Shown here piece by piece: positions 16,790 through 24,526 of a stretch of 64,000 nucleotides of DNA (within the stretch, counting starts at the first letter, position 1; the number at the start of each line of letters is the position of its first letter). This stretch comes from UBA7662 sp036787895. GTDB lineage: Bacteria; Bacteroidota; Bacteroidia; UBA7662. The translations under genes were made by a program, and so were the position numbers. Below the pieces are notes generated by a model. The model made no database searches and was not told the DNA's origin. It saw nothing but the letters and a program-made list of their open reading frames with translations. The stretch is taken from the NCBI GenBank assembly GCA_036787895.1, contig DAIQOK010000018.1, forward strand, positions 12,248 to 76,247, written 5' to 3'.

Positions 16790-17562
16790 TGGTTTTTTTC
16801 CTTGTTTAAAAAGGCAGCTATACCCCGCTGACAATCAACCGTAGCTCGGGCATGGGCATTTTGTTCGGCGGCGTAGGTTAATGCATCTTCATAAGCAAGG
16901 TCCTGAACCCTTGCCAGCATTTTTTTGGTGGTGGCGAGTGACTCTGAGGAACAGTTTTCGATTAGTTTCTGAGCAAATTGATAGACCAGCCCTTCAATTT
17001 CATCGGCATTTACTACAAAATTGATTAGGCCGTATTTCAGTGCTTCTTCAGCAGTAAGTAAATCGCCGGTAAGCAATAATTCTCTGGCGCGGCCTTCACC
17101 GATTTTACGTGTTAAAAATACCATTACTATGGCCGGTATAAAACCAATCCGTACTTCTGTATAGCCAAATTTGGCAATGGGTACGGCAAAAGAGAAGTCG
17201 GTGAGTGTAGCTAAACCACAACCACCGGCGATGGCCGATCCTTCTATCTGGCTGATGACTACCTTTGGTCCGCTGTAGATCAACTTATACAATTCCATGA
17301 GGTGGCTGCTGTCGGCCAGGTTCTCTTCGAAGCTGTTCGACTGCAAAGATTTCAGATAACCCAAATCGGCACCGGCACTGAATACCTCACCCCGCGCTTT
17401 GAGAACGATAATTTTGCAGTTTTTATCAGCATAAAGGGCTTCAAAAGCAACTTTGAGCTCTGCTACCAATTCGTGGTTAAAAGCATTCCGCTTTTCAGGG
17501 CGGTTAAGTACGATATAACCGATACGTTCGGCAACCGAACTTTCTATATAGGCATAATTCAT
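16783..17562 (-). CDS. Enoyl-CoA hydratase/isomerase family protein
   Basis: Crotonase-fold protein of 259 aa, starting at ATG 17560-17562 (MNYAYIESSV). The oxyanion-hole segments are FSAGADLGYL (~62-71) and EGSAIAGGCGLATLTD (~108-123). The first catalytic Glu position is occupied by the cofactor-binding segment GYTEVRIGFIP (~132-142), where E is present. Could act as 2,3-enoyl-CoA hydratase, methylglutaconyl-CoA hydratase or isomerase; sequence alone does not decide. It overlaps comEC by 4 bp but also has its own -7 element inside the comEC 3' end. Confidence 0.88.
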   Translation of the reverse strand: MNYAYIESSVAERIGYIVLNRPEKRNAFNHELVAELKVAFEALYADKNCKIIVLKARGEVFSAGADLGYLKSLQSNSFEENLADSSHLMELYKLIYSGPKVVISQIEGSAIAGGCGLATLTDFSFAVPIAKFGYTEVRIGFIPAIVMVFLTRKIGEGRARELLLTGDLLTAEEALKYGLINFVVNADEIEGLVYQFAQKLIENCSSESLATTKKMLARVQDLAYEDALTYAAEQNAHARATVDCQRGIAAFLNKEKNQW

Positions 17563-19646
17563 AGTGGCAAAATTAAGGCGCCTTCGTCCCAGCTGCAACT
17601 GACATTAAATCCGGCAGCGCGCAACATAGGCACGGTCTTACTGCAATAATAGCGCGAATTGCTGCCATCTAATAGTATACGTTTTACAGCTAAACGCTGA
17701 CGTAGTCCGGTGGTGTCGATAAAGGGCTGACCGCTGATCAGGAGATAGTCGATTTTTAACGTCCCGGGATGTTTGAGCCAAACCCGGTTTTTTTTGGTGA
17801 GCCGCAGTATTTTTAGGTTGTTGACACAGATGAGGCCACTTATGGTGTCTTGCTTTGGGTAGCCTGAATCGCGTATGCCGGCTTGTAACAAATGTGCCTG
17901 CTGCACAAAACGGCGGTCGCTATCATCTTCAAAGCCATACCACAATGCCTGCCGACCGGAGAAAACGGAAAAAGCGGTTTTTTTTGGAAGATGGTAAATG
18001 GTAAGCTGTTGCTGTTGTTCCCAATGCCATTGTTGAAAAAAGGCCAGTACACAAAGTCCAATTGCAGCAGTCCATGCCAGCCAGAAGGCCGTTCGTTGTT
18101 TGTAAATCAGCCAACTGCTGGCGAAAACGATGGCCAGAAACAACAAAACCAACATCGGAAAACTCAAGGACCAGCCCGACCACACCGCAGCCGGGAGTTG
18201 GTCGATACCCACAATTAATTTGTTCTGCCAATAAATCAACCAGTGCAAAATTTTACCTAACAAGGCTGCAACCATTGGAAATGGTGAGACGGCCAGCAGC
18301 AATAAACCTCCGCCCAAAAGTACCGTTGCCAAAGGAATTACCAGCCAGTTGCTGAGCCAGAAGTAGGTTGGGAATTGATGGAAATAATACAAACCCAGGG
18401 GCATGGTAAGTAATTGTGCCGCAAAAGCCACCGCGGTGAGTTGCCAGAGGTAATCGGCGAACTTGTTACGCACCGTCCACAAACCATAAATTCGTTTTTG
18501 CAGAAATACAATACCCAAAACAGCAAAAAAGGAAAGCTGAAAACCGACATAATACAGCCAGGCCGGGTTGAGTATCAATAAAAGAAAGGCCGTAGCTGCC
18601 AGCGTATTGTAAATCAATGTTTTTCGTTTGATTTCACCGGCGATTACCATAAAGCTGCACATGGTAGCCGCCCGGTTCACCGAAGGAGGCAAACCTGCCA
18701 CTAATGCATAGGCCCACAAACCCAACAAAACCATAGTCGGTGGTAACAACCGCAGTTTCCGGATGCGCCGCAAAGGATTAAAACAAGACTGAAGAAGCAA
18801 ATAAAGTATGCCGGTATGCAATCCCGAAACTGCCAGCACATGAATGGCACCGCTATTGGCATAAGCTTGCACGAGTTGCGGTGGTAATTCAGCCCGGTAG
18901 CCAAAAATCAGGGCTGCAGCCAGGCCACTTTCCGGTCCGTGACCGAGATAACGATGTAGTTGCACTAATGCTTTCGTTCGCAGGGCTAAGGCGAGATCTT
19001 TCAGTTGGGTGTGGCGGTCTTTACCGGCTTTTTTCCAGCTGCCTGACTGAAAATAAGCCTGCACATAAATTTGCTGCTGGAACAAGTAGTTGCGGTAATC
19101 AAATGCTCCTGGATTGGCAGGTCCTTCGGGTGTTTGCAGTCGATTGGGAATCCAGAGTAAGTCACTAGGTTGCAAGGCAGCTGCCAGACTGTCTTTCTGC
19201 AAATACAACAGCACTTTCCCCTGTACAGCGAATGAACTGTCGTTTTTCTCCAGCCAGCGCGCTTCTGCCACAATTTTAACGCTTTGGGCTTTTTGTTCCG
19301 GCGTTTCAATCAGGCGAATAAGTAACCAACCGGAAGGTGACTTTTCATTCTGAAAATTCCGGATATGATTAGCGTGCCGACCGGCATCTTTCCAGCCGGG
19401 CAATGCTGTACCTAAAAGAACAAGGGATATAAAAAACAAAATCCCCGGCACATAACGCCATTGCCACCGACTACGCAATTCACTGCTTTGGTAGAGCTGT
19501 TGCAGCAAAATACAACCCAACATGCCTGCAGCTGCATAATAGGGTGCAAGCGTAAGCCACCTACTGAGCAAAAAGCCGAGTAGCAAGGGGAGGAGCAGCC
19601 TTACAAAAGGTACCTCCCGCCAGTCGAAGGGTAAAACCGGGCGCAT
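17559..19646 (-). CDS. ComEC/Rec2 family DNA-uptake channel protein
   Basis: 695-aa polytopic membrane protein expected to carry single-stranded DNA across the inner membrane in natural transformation. An N-terminal hydrophobic block is followed by the soluble OB-like DUF4131 region (~110-220). The competence domain begins at YANSGAIHVLAVSGLHTG (~265), the signature of the family, and continues in about eight more membrane segments. A C-terminal soluble tail of ~150 residues is present, but I see no metallo-beta-lactamase motif (HxHxDH), so it is the form without a complete nuclease domain. An inverted repeat abuts its start. Confidence 0.9.
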   Translation of the reverse strand: MRPVLPFDWREVPFVRLLLPLLLGFLLSRWLTLAPYYAAAGMLGCILLQQLYQSSELRSRWQWRYVPGILFFISLVLLGTALPGWKDAGRHANHIRNFQNEKSPSGWLLIRLIETPEQKAQSVKIVAEARWLEKNDSSFAVQGKVLLYLQKDSLAAALQPSDLLWIPNRLQTPEGPANPGAFDYRNYLFQQQIYVQAYFQSGSWKKAGKDRHTQLKDLALALRTKALVQLHRYLGHGPESGLAAALIFGYRAELPPQLVQAYANSGAIHVLAVSGLHTGILYLLLQSCFNPLRRIRKLRLLPPTMVLLGLWAYALVAGLPPSVNRAATMCSFMVIAGEIKRKTLIYNTLAATAFLLLILNPAWLYYVGFQLSFFAVLGIVFLQKRIYGLWTVRNKFADYLWQLTAVAFAAQLLTMPLGLYYFHQFPTYFWLSNWLVIPLATVLLGGGLLLLAVSPFPMVAALLGKILHWLIYWQNKLIVGIDQLPAAVWSGWSLSFPMLVLLFLAIVFASSWLIYKQRTAFWLAWTAAIGLCVLAFFQQWHWEQQQQLTIYHLPKKTAFSVFSGRQALWYGFEDDSDRRFVQQAHLLQAGIRDSGYPKQDTISGLICVNNLKILRLTKKNRVWLKHPGTLKIDYLLISGQPFIDTTGLRQRLAVKRILLDGSNSRYYCSKTVPMLRAAGFNVSCSWDEGALILPL
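17568..17575 (-). promoter_or_regulatory. -7 element of the enoyl-CoA hydratase gene
   Basis: TAATTTTG on the minus strand, full match to TAnnTTTG, 5 nt before the ATG and inside the comEC coding region: an internal, nearly leaderless promoter. Confidence 0.5.
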
Positions 19647-19647
19647 G

Positions 19648-19668
19648 GCTGAATTTCAAACATTCAGC
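19648..19668 (-). promoter_or_regulatory. Perfect inverted repeat directly upstream of comEC
   Basis: GCTGAAT-7 nt-ATTCAGC begins one base upstream of the comEC ATG. On the minus strand its centre contains aatgtttg, one mismatch from TAnnTTTG. It could be an operator over the promoter or a 5' hairpin. Confidence 0.45.
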
Positions 19669-19844
19669 TTGGCTGCCCACTTAATTGGTAGAATGTATAG
19701 TTAAATGTATAGCCAACACTTCAGCTGTGCCGACAATGTATATTGATTTGTATAGAGGTTGAATTTCGAATTCATACTTTTTCAAACCTTTGGATGTTAT
19801 TTAGTTCCTCTTTAATTTGATAAATTCGAATAAGCATTAGTATC

Positions 19845-20033
19845 ATGACAACAAAAGAGCTCAAATCTGAGTTTCAAAAATCCTTAGACAAGGTGCCCGA
19901 AAGTGTGCTGGAGGATGTTTTGGCTTATTTAAAGCAGGCTGAAGGTCAGTCGAATGAAAATCTGAGCCTGATGAAAAATTTGAGTGCGATATTATCGGAG
20001 GATAAAAAATTACTCGATAGATTAGCTAAATGA
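19845..20033 (+). CDS. Small antitoxin-like protein
   Basis: 62-aa acidic, helical protein (MTTKELKSEFQKSLDKVPESVLEDVL... in two pieces: TTKELKSEFQKSLDKVP and ESVLEDVLAYLKQAEG). The N-terminal half resembles the dimerising part of many Bacteroidota antitoxins; the second half (LMKNLSAILSEDKKLLDRLAK) is a helix. No toxin gene follows on the same strand. It converges on the broken VapC pseudogene. It may be an orphan antitoxin or a small regulator; function unproven. Confidence 0.6.
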   Translation: MTTKELKSEFQKSLDKVPESVLEDVLAYLKQAEGQSNENLSLMKNLSAILSEDKKLLDRLAK

Positions 20034-20057
20034 TCAATATTGAATATGTTGTTTAAT

Positions 20058-20437
20058 CTACCAAAGTAGCTTTAAACTGCTATACAGGCTAAAATTAGCG
20101 TCCTTCGAGATGATGGTATAGTCTTCACATATGGCTTGGGAAATAAGTATTCTATCAAACGGGTCTTTATGAATTTCCTCTAGTTTATTAAGACCGATAA
20201 TATGTTCAAAATCAAGAGGTAAAATTTCAAAATTGTTCAGTAATATTTTGTCCTTGAGCTCCTCTAGTTGAATGTCAAGTTTGAGTTTTCCAACTTAATT
20301 GCAACTTCCCAGATGGAAGCGATACTTATCAATTTAATGTTTTCTGTATTTTCTATACTTGACCTAGCACTTTTTGAATGTTCGTCGCTTCCCGTGAGGA
20401 ACCACAAAAAGGTATGCGTGTCAAGTAAGTAGTTCAT
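20058..20437 (-). pseudogene. Frameshifted VapC-type PIN-domain toxin
   Basis: My own minus-strand translation starts MNYLLDTHTFLWFLTG at 20437, runs through SIASIWEVAIKL and stops after SNLTFN. Shifting frame by one base near 20286-20292 continues with KLKLDIQLEEL, FEILPLDFEHI, HKDPFDRILISQAI and TIISKDANFSLY, to the stop at 20058-20060. Those are the expected PIN motifs (LLDTH acidic residue, E of IWE, DPFDR, SKD). The length is one base short of 127 codons, so a single deletion in a TTGGAAAA run explains it. The ATG overlaps the antitoxin stop by one base (TAATG). It is either a real loss of toxin or a sequencing error. Confidence 0.85.
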
Positions 20438-20649
20438 TACATATAGTCTTTGAACTCATCTATGGGTGCATCAAAATCTTCCGCTAAATGTATTTTCCCT
20501 TTTAAACTTCCAAAAACGGGTTTTTCAATTTTCGATTCAGCTTTCTTTTTTTTTGTCTTTTCTACCAAATAGTCAATAAAATTTTTCGCCTCCTCCTTAA
20601 GTGCCGGTGGAAGCGTTTCCAGCTTAGTATAAATTGAAAATGAAGTCAT
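20437..20649 (-). CDS. DUF2281 family antitoxin (VapB-like)
   Basis: 70-aa protein with the DUF2281 layout: a helical N-terminus LPPALKEEAKNFIDYLVEK, a lysine-rich linker, and the C-terminal toxin-wrapping motif FGSLKGKIHLAEDFDAPIDE with FKDYM. In Bacteroidota these are antitoxins of PIN-domain VapC toxins. It overlaps the start of its frameshifted toxin by one base, the usual coupled arrangement. The antitoxin is intact while the toxin is broken. Confidence 0.88.
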   Translation of the reverse strand: MTSFSIYTKLETLPPALKEEAKNFIDYLVEKTKKKKAESKIEKPVFGSLKGKIHLAEDFDAPIDEFKDYM

Positions 20650-20728
20650 TACGATAGATTTATATACAAAAATAGGGAATTTTAGCTTTTCAAGCTAAGA
20701 ATTAACATAGTGGTATTTGTCACCTATT

Positions 20729-21619
20729 TCACCCATAAACGCGTGTTTTTTCTGGCTTTAACGTATACCGAATACCTATAGACCGATGCAAAGAAAACCC
20801 TCTTGCAAAACGACCACCTGAGTCTGTATTCTTTATCGCGAGAAGTTGAGTTTGTAATAATTCAAAAAGTTGAATTCGTTTATTTAATTTAAAATCTACT
20901 CCAAGCTGAAAACCGCTAATAATAACGTGGGTAGGAGCAAGAGGAATTGACAAGGTCTGTGAGCGGTTGTTAAAACCATCGTACCAAAATCTGGTACTGT
21001 CAAGACTATAAGTAGAAACTATAGCGTCAGAAATGAACTCTTGTAAATGTCCTCTTCCATATTCTATTTGATAGCCGATTATTATGCCAGAATAAATCTG
21101 CCAACGCTTACGACTATAGAATTCTTTTGAATATGAGGCACCAATTCCACTTTGTTGGCGGTATAGTTTGGCAGAATAAAGATAATTTTCAATGGTATCC
21201 CCGATTGAACGCGTGTAGTCAACAGGCACAGAAATACTAATTCTATGACTATTAGAGGGGCGGTGTGCCAGCCAGAATTCAAATTGAGAAGCACCCAAAA
21301 AACTATTTTGATAAGAGTCAAATTTCATCCAACGAGACCCTATTGAAAATTCTGTTTGCATCAAATTGTATGGATAAACTTCATAAGCATATCTGCTGCC
21401 ATTCAACTCAGCCTGAAAACTTGGCTCCGAAAACCTTAAAAAGGCATGAAATACACTGATGTCATTAGATTGGAGTGGAATAAAGTCATTTAAAAGTCTA
21501 AACGATGGCAGGCTTGTCCTGACAAAAGCAGATTCCAAAGCCCATTTTCCCTGTGCACACAAATTGTAAGTGGAAAAAACCAAAGAAAGAACTACTAAAA
21601 CATAAAATGATAATTTCAT
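20729..21619 (-). CDS. Outer-membrane beta-barrel-like protein of unknown function
   Basis: 296-aa protein with Sec signal peptide MKLSFYVLVVLSLVFSTYNLCAQ (quoted in part: LVVLSLVFSTYNLCAQ). After it comes an aromatic-rich series of alternating strands (WQIYSGIIIGYQIEYG, HVIISGFQLGVDFKLN, SIGIRYTLKP) typical of small outer-membrane barrels. I start at ATG 21617-21619; the longer frame adds 17 residues before an obvious signal peptide. TAACCTTG at 21629-21636 (minus) could be its -7 element. No substrate or partner visible. Lower GC than its neighbours. Confidence 0.65.
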   Translation of the reverse strand: MKLSFYVLVVLSLVFSTYNLCAQGKWALESAFVRTSLPSFRLLNDFIPLQSNDISVFHAFLRFSEPSFQAELNGSRYAYEVYPYNLMQTEFSIGSRWMKFDSYQNSFLGASQFEFWLAHRPSNSHRISISVPVDYTRSIGDTIENYLYSAKLYRQQSGIGASYSKEFYSRKRWQIYSGIIIGYQIEYGRGHLQEFISDAIVSTYSLDSTRFWYDGFNNRSQTLSIPLAPTHVIISGFQLGVDFKLNKRIQLFELLQTQLLAIKNTDSGGRFARGFSLHRSIGIRYTLKPEKTRVYG

Positions 21620-21699
21620 AAGTAAGCGCAAGGTTAGGGGCGAATACGATTGGGTAGTACTGGCTAACATTATCCTGGCGGCCTTATTTTATGTTGTAT

Positions 21700-22140
21700 T
21701 TAATCCCGCCTCAACTCCATCTTAAAATGCGGAATATTCGCTTCCCAAAAACGTTCGCCAACTGCAGTAAAACCTTTTTTCAGGTAAAATTCCAGGGCAT
21801 GTTCTTGGGCATGTAAATAAACAATCCTTCCATCTTGAGGTAAAGAGGCAACCATCGCATTTAACACCCGGGCGCCATAATGCCGACCGCGATGTTCGGC
21901 CAATACGGCCATACGTTCAATTTTCCAACCATAACCGGTGCTCCTGAAACGGCCGGTGGCCACGCCTTCGCCCGCCACCTTTAATAAAAAGTGGCGGGCA
22001 CTGGCCTCAAATTCATCGTATTCTTCCTCCGGGTCTACCTGTTGTTCAACTACAAAAACCTGCTTGCGGATAGCAAATACAATGTCGAGTGTAGGCTGAT
22101 CTTTAACTTCGAGCAGCTCAATACGGCCAGATACGGTGTC
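21700..22140 (-). CDS. GNAT family N-acetyltransferase (ElaA/YjcF-like)
   Basis: Acetyl-CoA-dependent acetyltransferase of about 147 aa. The start region FAIRKQVFVVEQQVDPEEEYDEFE is typical of ElaA/YjcF (quoted in part: IRKQVFVVEQQVDPEE). The acetyl-CoA loop is ERMAVLAEHRGRHYGARVL, and the end has the LHAQEHALEFYLKKGF strand-helix. Substrate unknown. No ATG is available; I take the TTG at 22138-22140 (MDTVSGRIELL). A second TTG at 22186-22188 would give 162 aa but would run across the fba promoter. Divergent from fba. Confidence 0.82.
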   Translation of the reverse strand, partial: DTVSGRIELLEVKDQPTLDIVFAIRKQVFVVEQQVDPEEEYDEFEASARHFLLKVAGEGVATGRFRSTGYGWKIERMAVLAEHRGRHYGARVLNAMVASLPQDGRIVYLHAQEHALEFYLKKGFTAVGERFWEANIPHFKMELRRD

Positions 22141-22157
22141 CAATGAAAATTTTCCTT

Positions 22158-22165
22158 TAGCTTTG
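22158..22165 (+). promoter_or_regulatory. -7 element of fba-accD
   Basis: TAGCTTTG, full match to TAnnTTTG, 39 nt before the fba ATG. Confidence 0.5.
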
Positions 22166-22204
22166 TGGCTTGTCGTAAAAAAAACCAAATCTACAAATCA
22201 AGCC

Positions 22205-23263
22205 ATGGCAAACCATAAAATCAGCGAAATTCTGGGTGCACAGGCCGACTATCTGCTCGGTCATGAATCGAAAACCATTTCGAAAGACTTATTACACGCT
22301 CCCGGCAGTGATTTTGTTGACCGCATCTGGTCGCACAGCAACCGCAACAACCAAACCCTCCGCAGCATGGAAACCCTCTATGGTCATGGTCGTTTGGGCG
22401 GCAGCGGTTATTTGTCGATTTTACCGGTAGATCAAGGCATCGAGCATAGTGGCGGTGCTTCTTTTGCACCTAACCCGATTTATTTCGACAGCGAAAACAT
22501 CGTCAAACTCGCCATTGAGGCCGGTTGTAATGCCGTGGCTTCCACTTATGGTGTATTGGGTTCGGTGTCGCGTAAATACGCCCACAAAATTCCGTTTATC
22601 GTAAAAATCAACCACAACGAATTCCTGAGTTACCCCAATAAGTTCGACCAGATCATGTTCGGTACCATCAAGGAAGCCTGGAATATGGGTGCAGTAGCTG
22701 TGGGTGCGACTATTTATTTTGGCTCAGATGAGTCTGCCCGCCAGATCATCGAAGTGTCAGAAGCCTTTGAAATGGCTCATGAACTCGGTATGACCACCAT
22801 TTTGTGGTGTTACACCCGTAATAATGCGTTTAAAAAGGATGGCGTAGATTACCACGCTTCTGCCGATTTGACTGCTCAAGCCAATCACTTAGGTGTAACC
22901 ATCCAGGCCGATATCATCAAACAAAAATTACCGACCAACAATGGCGGTTACCTGGCCACCGGTCATGGTAAAACCCATAAAAAAGTCTACGACGAGCTTA
23001 CCAGCGAGCACCCCATCGATTTGTGCCGCTACCAGGTCGCCAACTGTTATATGGGCCGTGCCGGTTTGATCAACAGCGGTGGCGAGTCGAAAGGCGCCAG
23101 CGATATGGCCGAAGCTGTAAGCACAGCCGTTATCAACAAACGTGCTGGTGGTACCGGTTTGATACTCGGTCGCAAAGCCTTCCAAAAACCATTGAAAGAC
23201 GGTATTGAGTTGCTCAGCACCGTGCAAGAAGTATATCTCGATAACAGCATTCAGCTCGCTTAA
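22205..23263 (+). CDS. Class I fructose-bisphosphate aldolase (DhnA/FbaB type)
   Basis: Glycolytic/gluconeogenic enzyme splitting fructose 1,6-bisphosphate into two triose phosphates through a lysine Schiff base. The 352-residue protein begins MANHKISEILG. It shows the archaeal-type class I layout: SILPVDQGIEHSGGASF near residue 80, PFIVKINHNEF near 135, WNMGAVAVGATIYFGS near 160, and GGTGLILGRKAFQKP near the end. I use ATG 22205; the frame is open 69 bases further upstream, but those codons span the -7 element. accD follows after 2 bp. Confidence 0.93.
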   Translation: MANHKISEILGAQADYLLGHESKTISKDLLHAPGSDFVDRIWSHSNRNNQTLRSMETLYGHGRLGGSGYLSILPVDQGIEHSGGASFAPNPIYFDSENIVKLAIEAGCNAVASTYGVLGSVSRKYAHKIPFIVKINHNEFLSYPNKFDQIMFGTIKEAWNMGAVAVGATIYFGSDESARQIIEVSEAFEMAHELGMTTILWCYTRNNAFKKDGVDYHASADLTAQANHLGVTIQADIIKQKLPTNNGGYLATGHGKTHKKVYDELTSEHPIDLCRYQVANCYMGRAGLINSGGESKGASDMAEAVSTAVINKRAGGTGLILGRKAFQKPLKDGIELLSTVQEVYLDNSIQLA

Positions 23264-23265
23264 GC

Positions 23266-24111
23266 ATGGCCTGGTTTAAAAGATCAACAGCCGGTGTAAC
23301 CACCAGCACCGAGGAGAAAAAAGAAGTACCCGACGGATTGTGGTTCAAATGCCCAAGCTGTAAGAAGTCGCAGATGACCAAAGATCTGAAGCTCAACAAA
23401 TACGTTTGTGTGCATTGTAATTACCATGCGCGTATTGGTTCAGTAGAGTATTTTGAGTTGCTGTTCGACGACAATCAGTTCACCGAACTCGACGCCAACA
23501 TGACCGCTGGTGATCCGCTAAAATTTGTGGATACCAAAGCTTACGATGAGCGTCTGAAAGCAACCATTGCCAAAACTGGCTTGAAGGATGCCATACGTAC
23601 TGCTTATGGCATGGTGGAAGGTGAAGAGGTAGTGGTTGCCTGTATGGACTTCGATTTTATCGGTGGTTCGATGGGTTCGGTAGTCGGTGAAAAAATCGCC
23701 CGAGCTATCGACAAAGCCCGTGAACGCAAATCGCCCATGCTCATCATCAGCAAATCAGGTGGGGCACGCATGATGGAAGCTGCTTATTCGCTTATGCAAA
23801 TGGCCAAAACCAGTGCGAAGCTGGCCTTGCTGGCCGAAGAAGGGATACCTTATGTTTCGCTGATGACCGATCCAACAACCGGTGGTGTTACCGCTTCTTT
23901 TGCCATGCTCGGCGATTTCAATATCGCTGAACCCAATGCACTCATTGGTTTTGCCGGTCCGCGGGTAATCAAAGAAACCATCAAAAAAGACTTGCCTAAA
24001 GGCTTTCAGTCGGCCGAGATGGTATTGGAATCGGGTTTTCTCGATTTTATTGTTGATAGACGGGAACTCAAGGCTAAACTGGCGCAGTTATTCAGACTAT
24101 TGAAAAACTAG
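23266..24111 (+). CDS. accD: Acetyl-CoA carboxylase carboxyltransferase subunit beta
   Basis: Beta subunit of the carboxyltransferase that makes malonyl-CoA for fatty acid synthesis; works with AccA, not in this window. 281 aa. The N-terminal four-cysteine zinc ribbon is CPSCKKSQ ... CVHCNYH (residues ~29-53). The carboxyltransferase core has MDFDFIGGSMGSVVGEKI, SKSGGARMMEAAYSLMQ and DPTTGGVTASFAM. Complete and typical. Two bases after fba, so co-transcribed. Confidence 0.97.
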   Translation: MAWFKRSTAGVTTSTEEKKEVPDGLWFKCPSCKKSQMTKDLKLNKYVCVHCNYHARIGSVEYFELLFDDNQFTELDANMTAGDPLKFVDTKAYDERLKATIAKTGLKDAIRTAYGMVEGEEVVVACMDFDFIGGSMGSVVGEKIARAIDKARERKSPMLIISKSGGARMMEAAYSLMQMAKTSAKLALLAEEGIPYVSLMTDPTTGGVTASFAMLGDFNIAEPNALIGFAGPRVIKETIKKDLPKGFQSAEMVLESGFLDFIVDRRELKAKLAQLFRLLKN

Positions 24112-24142
24112 TTGGTAAATAAAAAAGGAAGCGCTATTTTTG
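24112..24142 (+). promoter_or_regulatory. Promoter of rpsO
   Basis: TTG (24112-24114), 20 nt, TATTTTTG (24135-24142). Both boxes match the Bacteroidota consensus. It places the transcription start downstream of the ATG at 24144 and so decides for the ATG at 24171. Confidence 0.65.
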
Positions 24143-24170
24143 CATGCTCGAAAAGAATAAAACACAGAAG

Positions 24171-24440
24171 ATGTATCTGGATACCGCAAAGAAAAAAGAG
24201 ATTTTCGCCCAGTTTGGTGGCAGTGACGCGAATACAGGCATGGCTGAAAGCCAGATTGCCCTGTTCTCGACCCGTATCAAACACCTCACAGAACATCTCA
24301 AAAAAAATAAGAAGGACTTCTCTACCCAGCAGTCCCTCATCAAGTTGGTAGGCAAACGCCGTGACTTGTTAACTTATCTTCAGAAGAACGACATCGCACG
24401 TTACCGTGCCATTGTTGAAAAACTCGGTCTGCGTAAATAA
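24171..24440 (+). CDS. rpsO: 30S ribosomal protein S15
   Basis: Small-subunit protein binding 16S rRNA helices 20-22 and an intersubunit bridge. 89 aa from ATG 24171 (MYLDTAKKKEIFAQFGG), the universal length; the ATG 27 bases upstream adds nine residues and lies on the promoter. Family features are SQIALFSTRIKHLTEHL and LVGKRRDLLTYLQKND. Followed by a strong terminator and then pnp; the rpsO-pnp order is conserved across Bacteria. Confidence 0.97.
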   Translation: MYLDTAKKKEIFAQFGGSDANTGMAESQIALFSTRIKHLTEHLKKNKKDFSTQQSLIKLVGKRRDLLTYLQKNDIARYRAIVEKLGLRK

Positions 24441-24463
24441 TATTACGAGATTGTATACCCTAC

Positions 24464-24495
24464 AAGGCGATTGTAATTTCCAATCGCCTTTTTTT
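24464..24495 (+). terminator. Rho-independent terminator of rpsO
   Basis: Perfect 10-bp stem AAGGCGATTG/CAATCGCCTT, 7-nt loop taatttc, T-tract. It lies in the 86-bp gap before pnp, so pnp needs readthrough or its own promoter. Confidence 0.9.
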
Positions 24496-24526
24496 ATTTA
24501 GCTGCAATTAGAAAAGAGAAGAGAAA

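Noticed and set aside
20040..20440. Programmed frameshift producing VapC
   Set aside because: The site has only a short TTGGAAAA run without a typical slippery heptamer plus stimulator; a one-base deletion is simpler.
24144..24170. Upstream ATG for rpsO
   Set aside because: Two bases after the -7 box and adds nine residues not found in S15 proteins.
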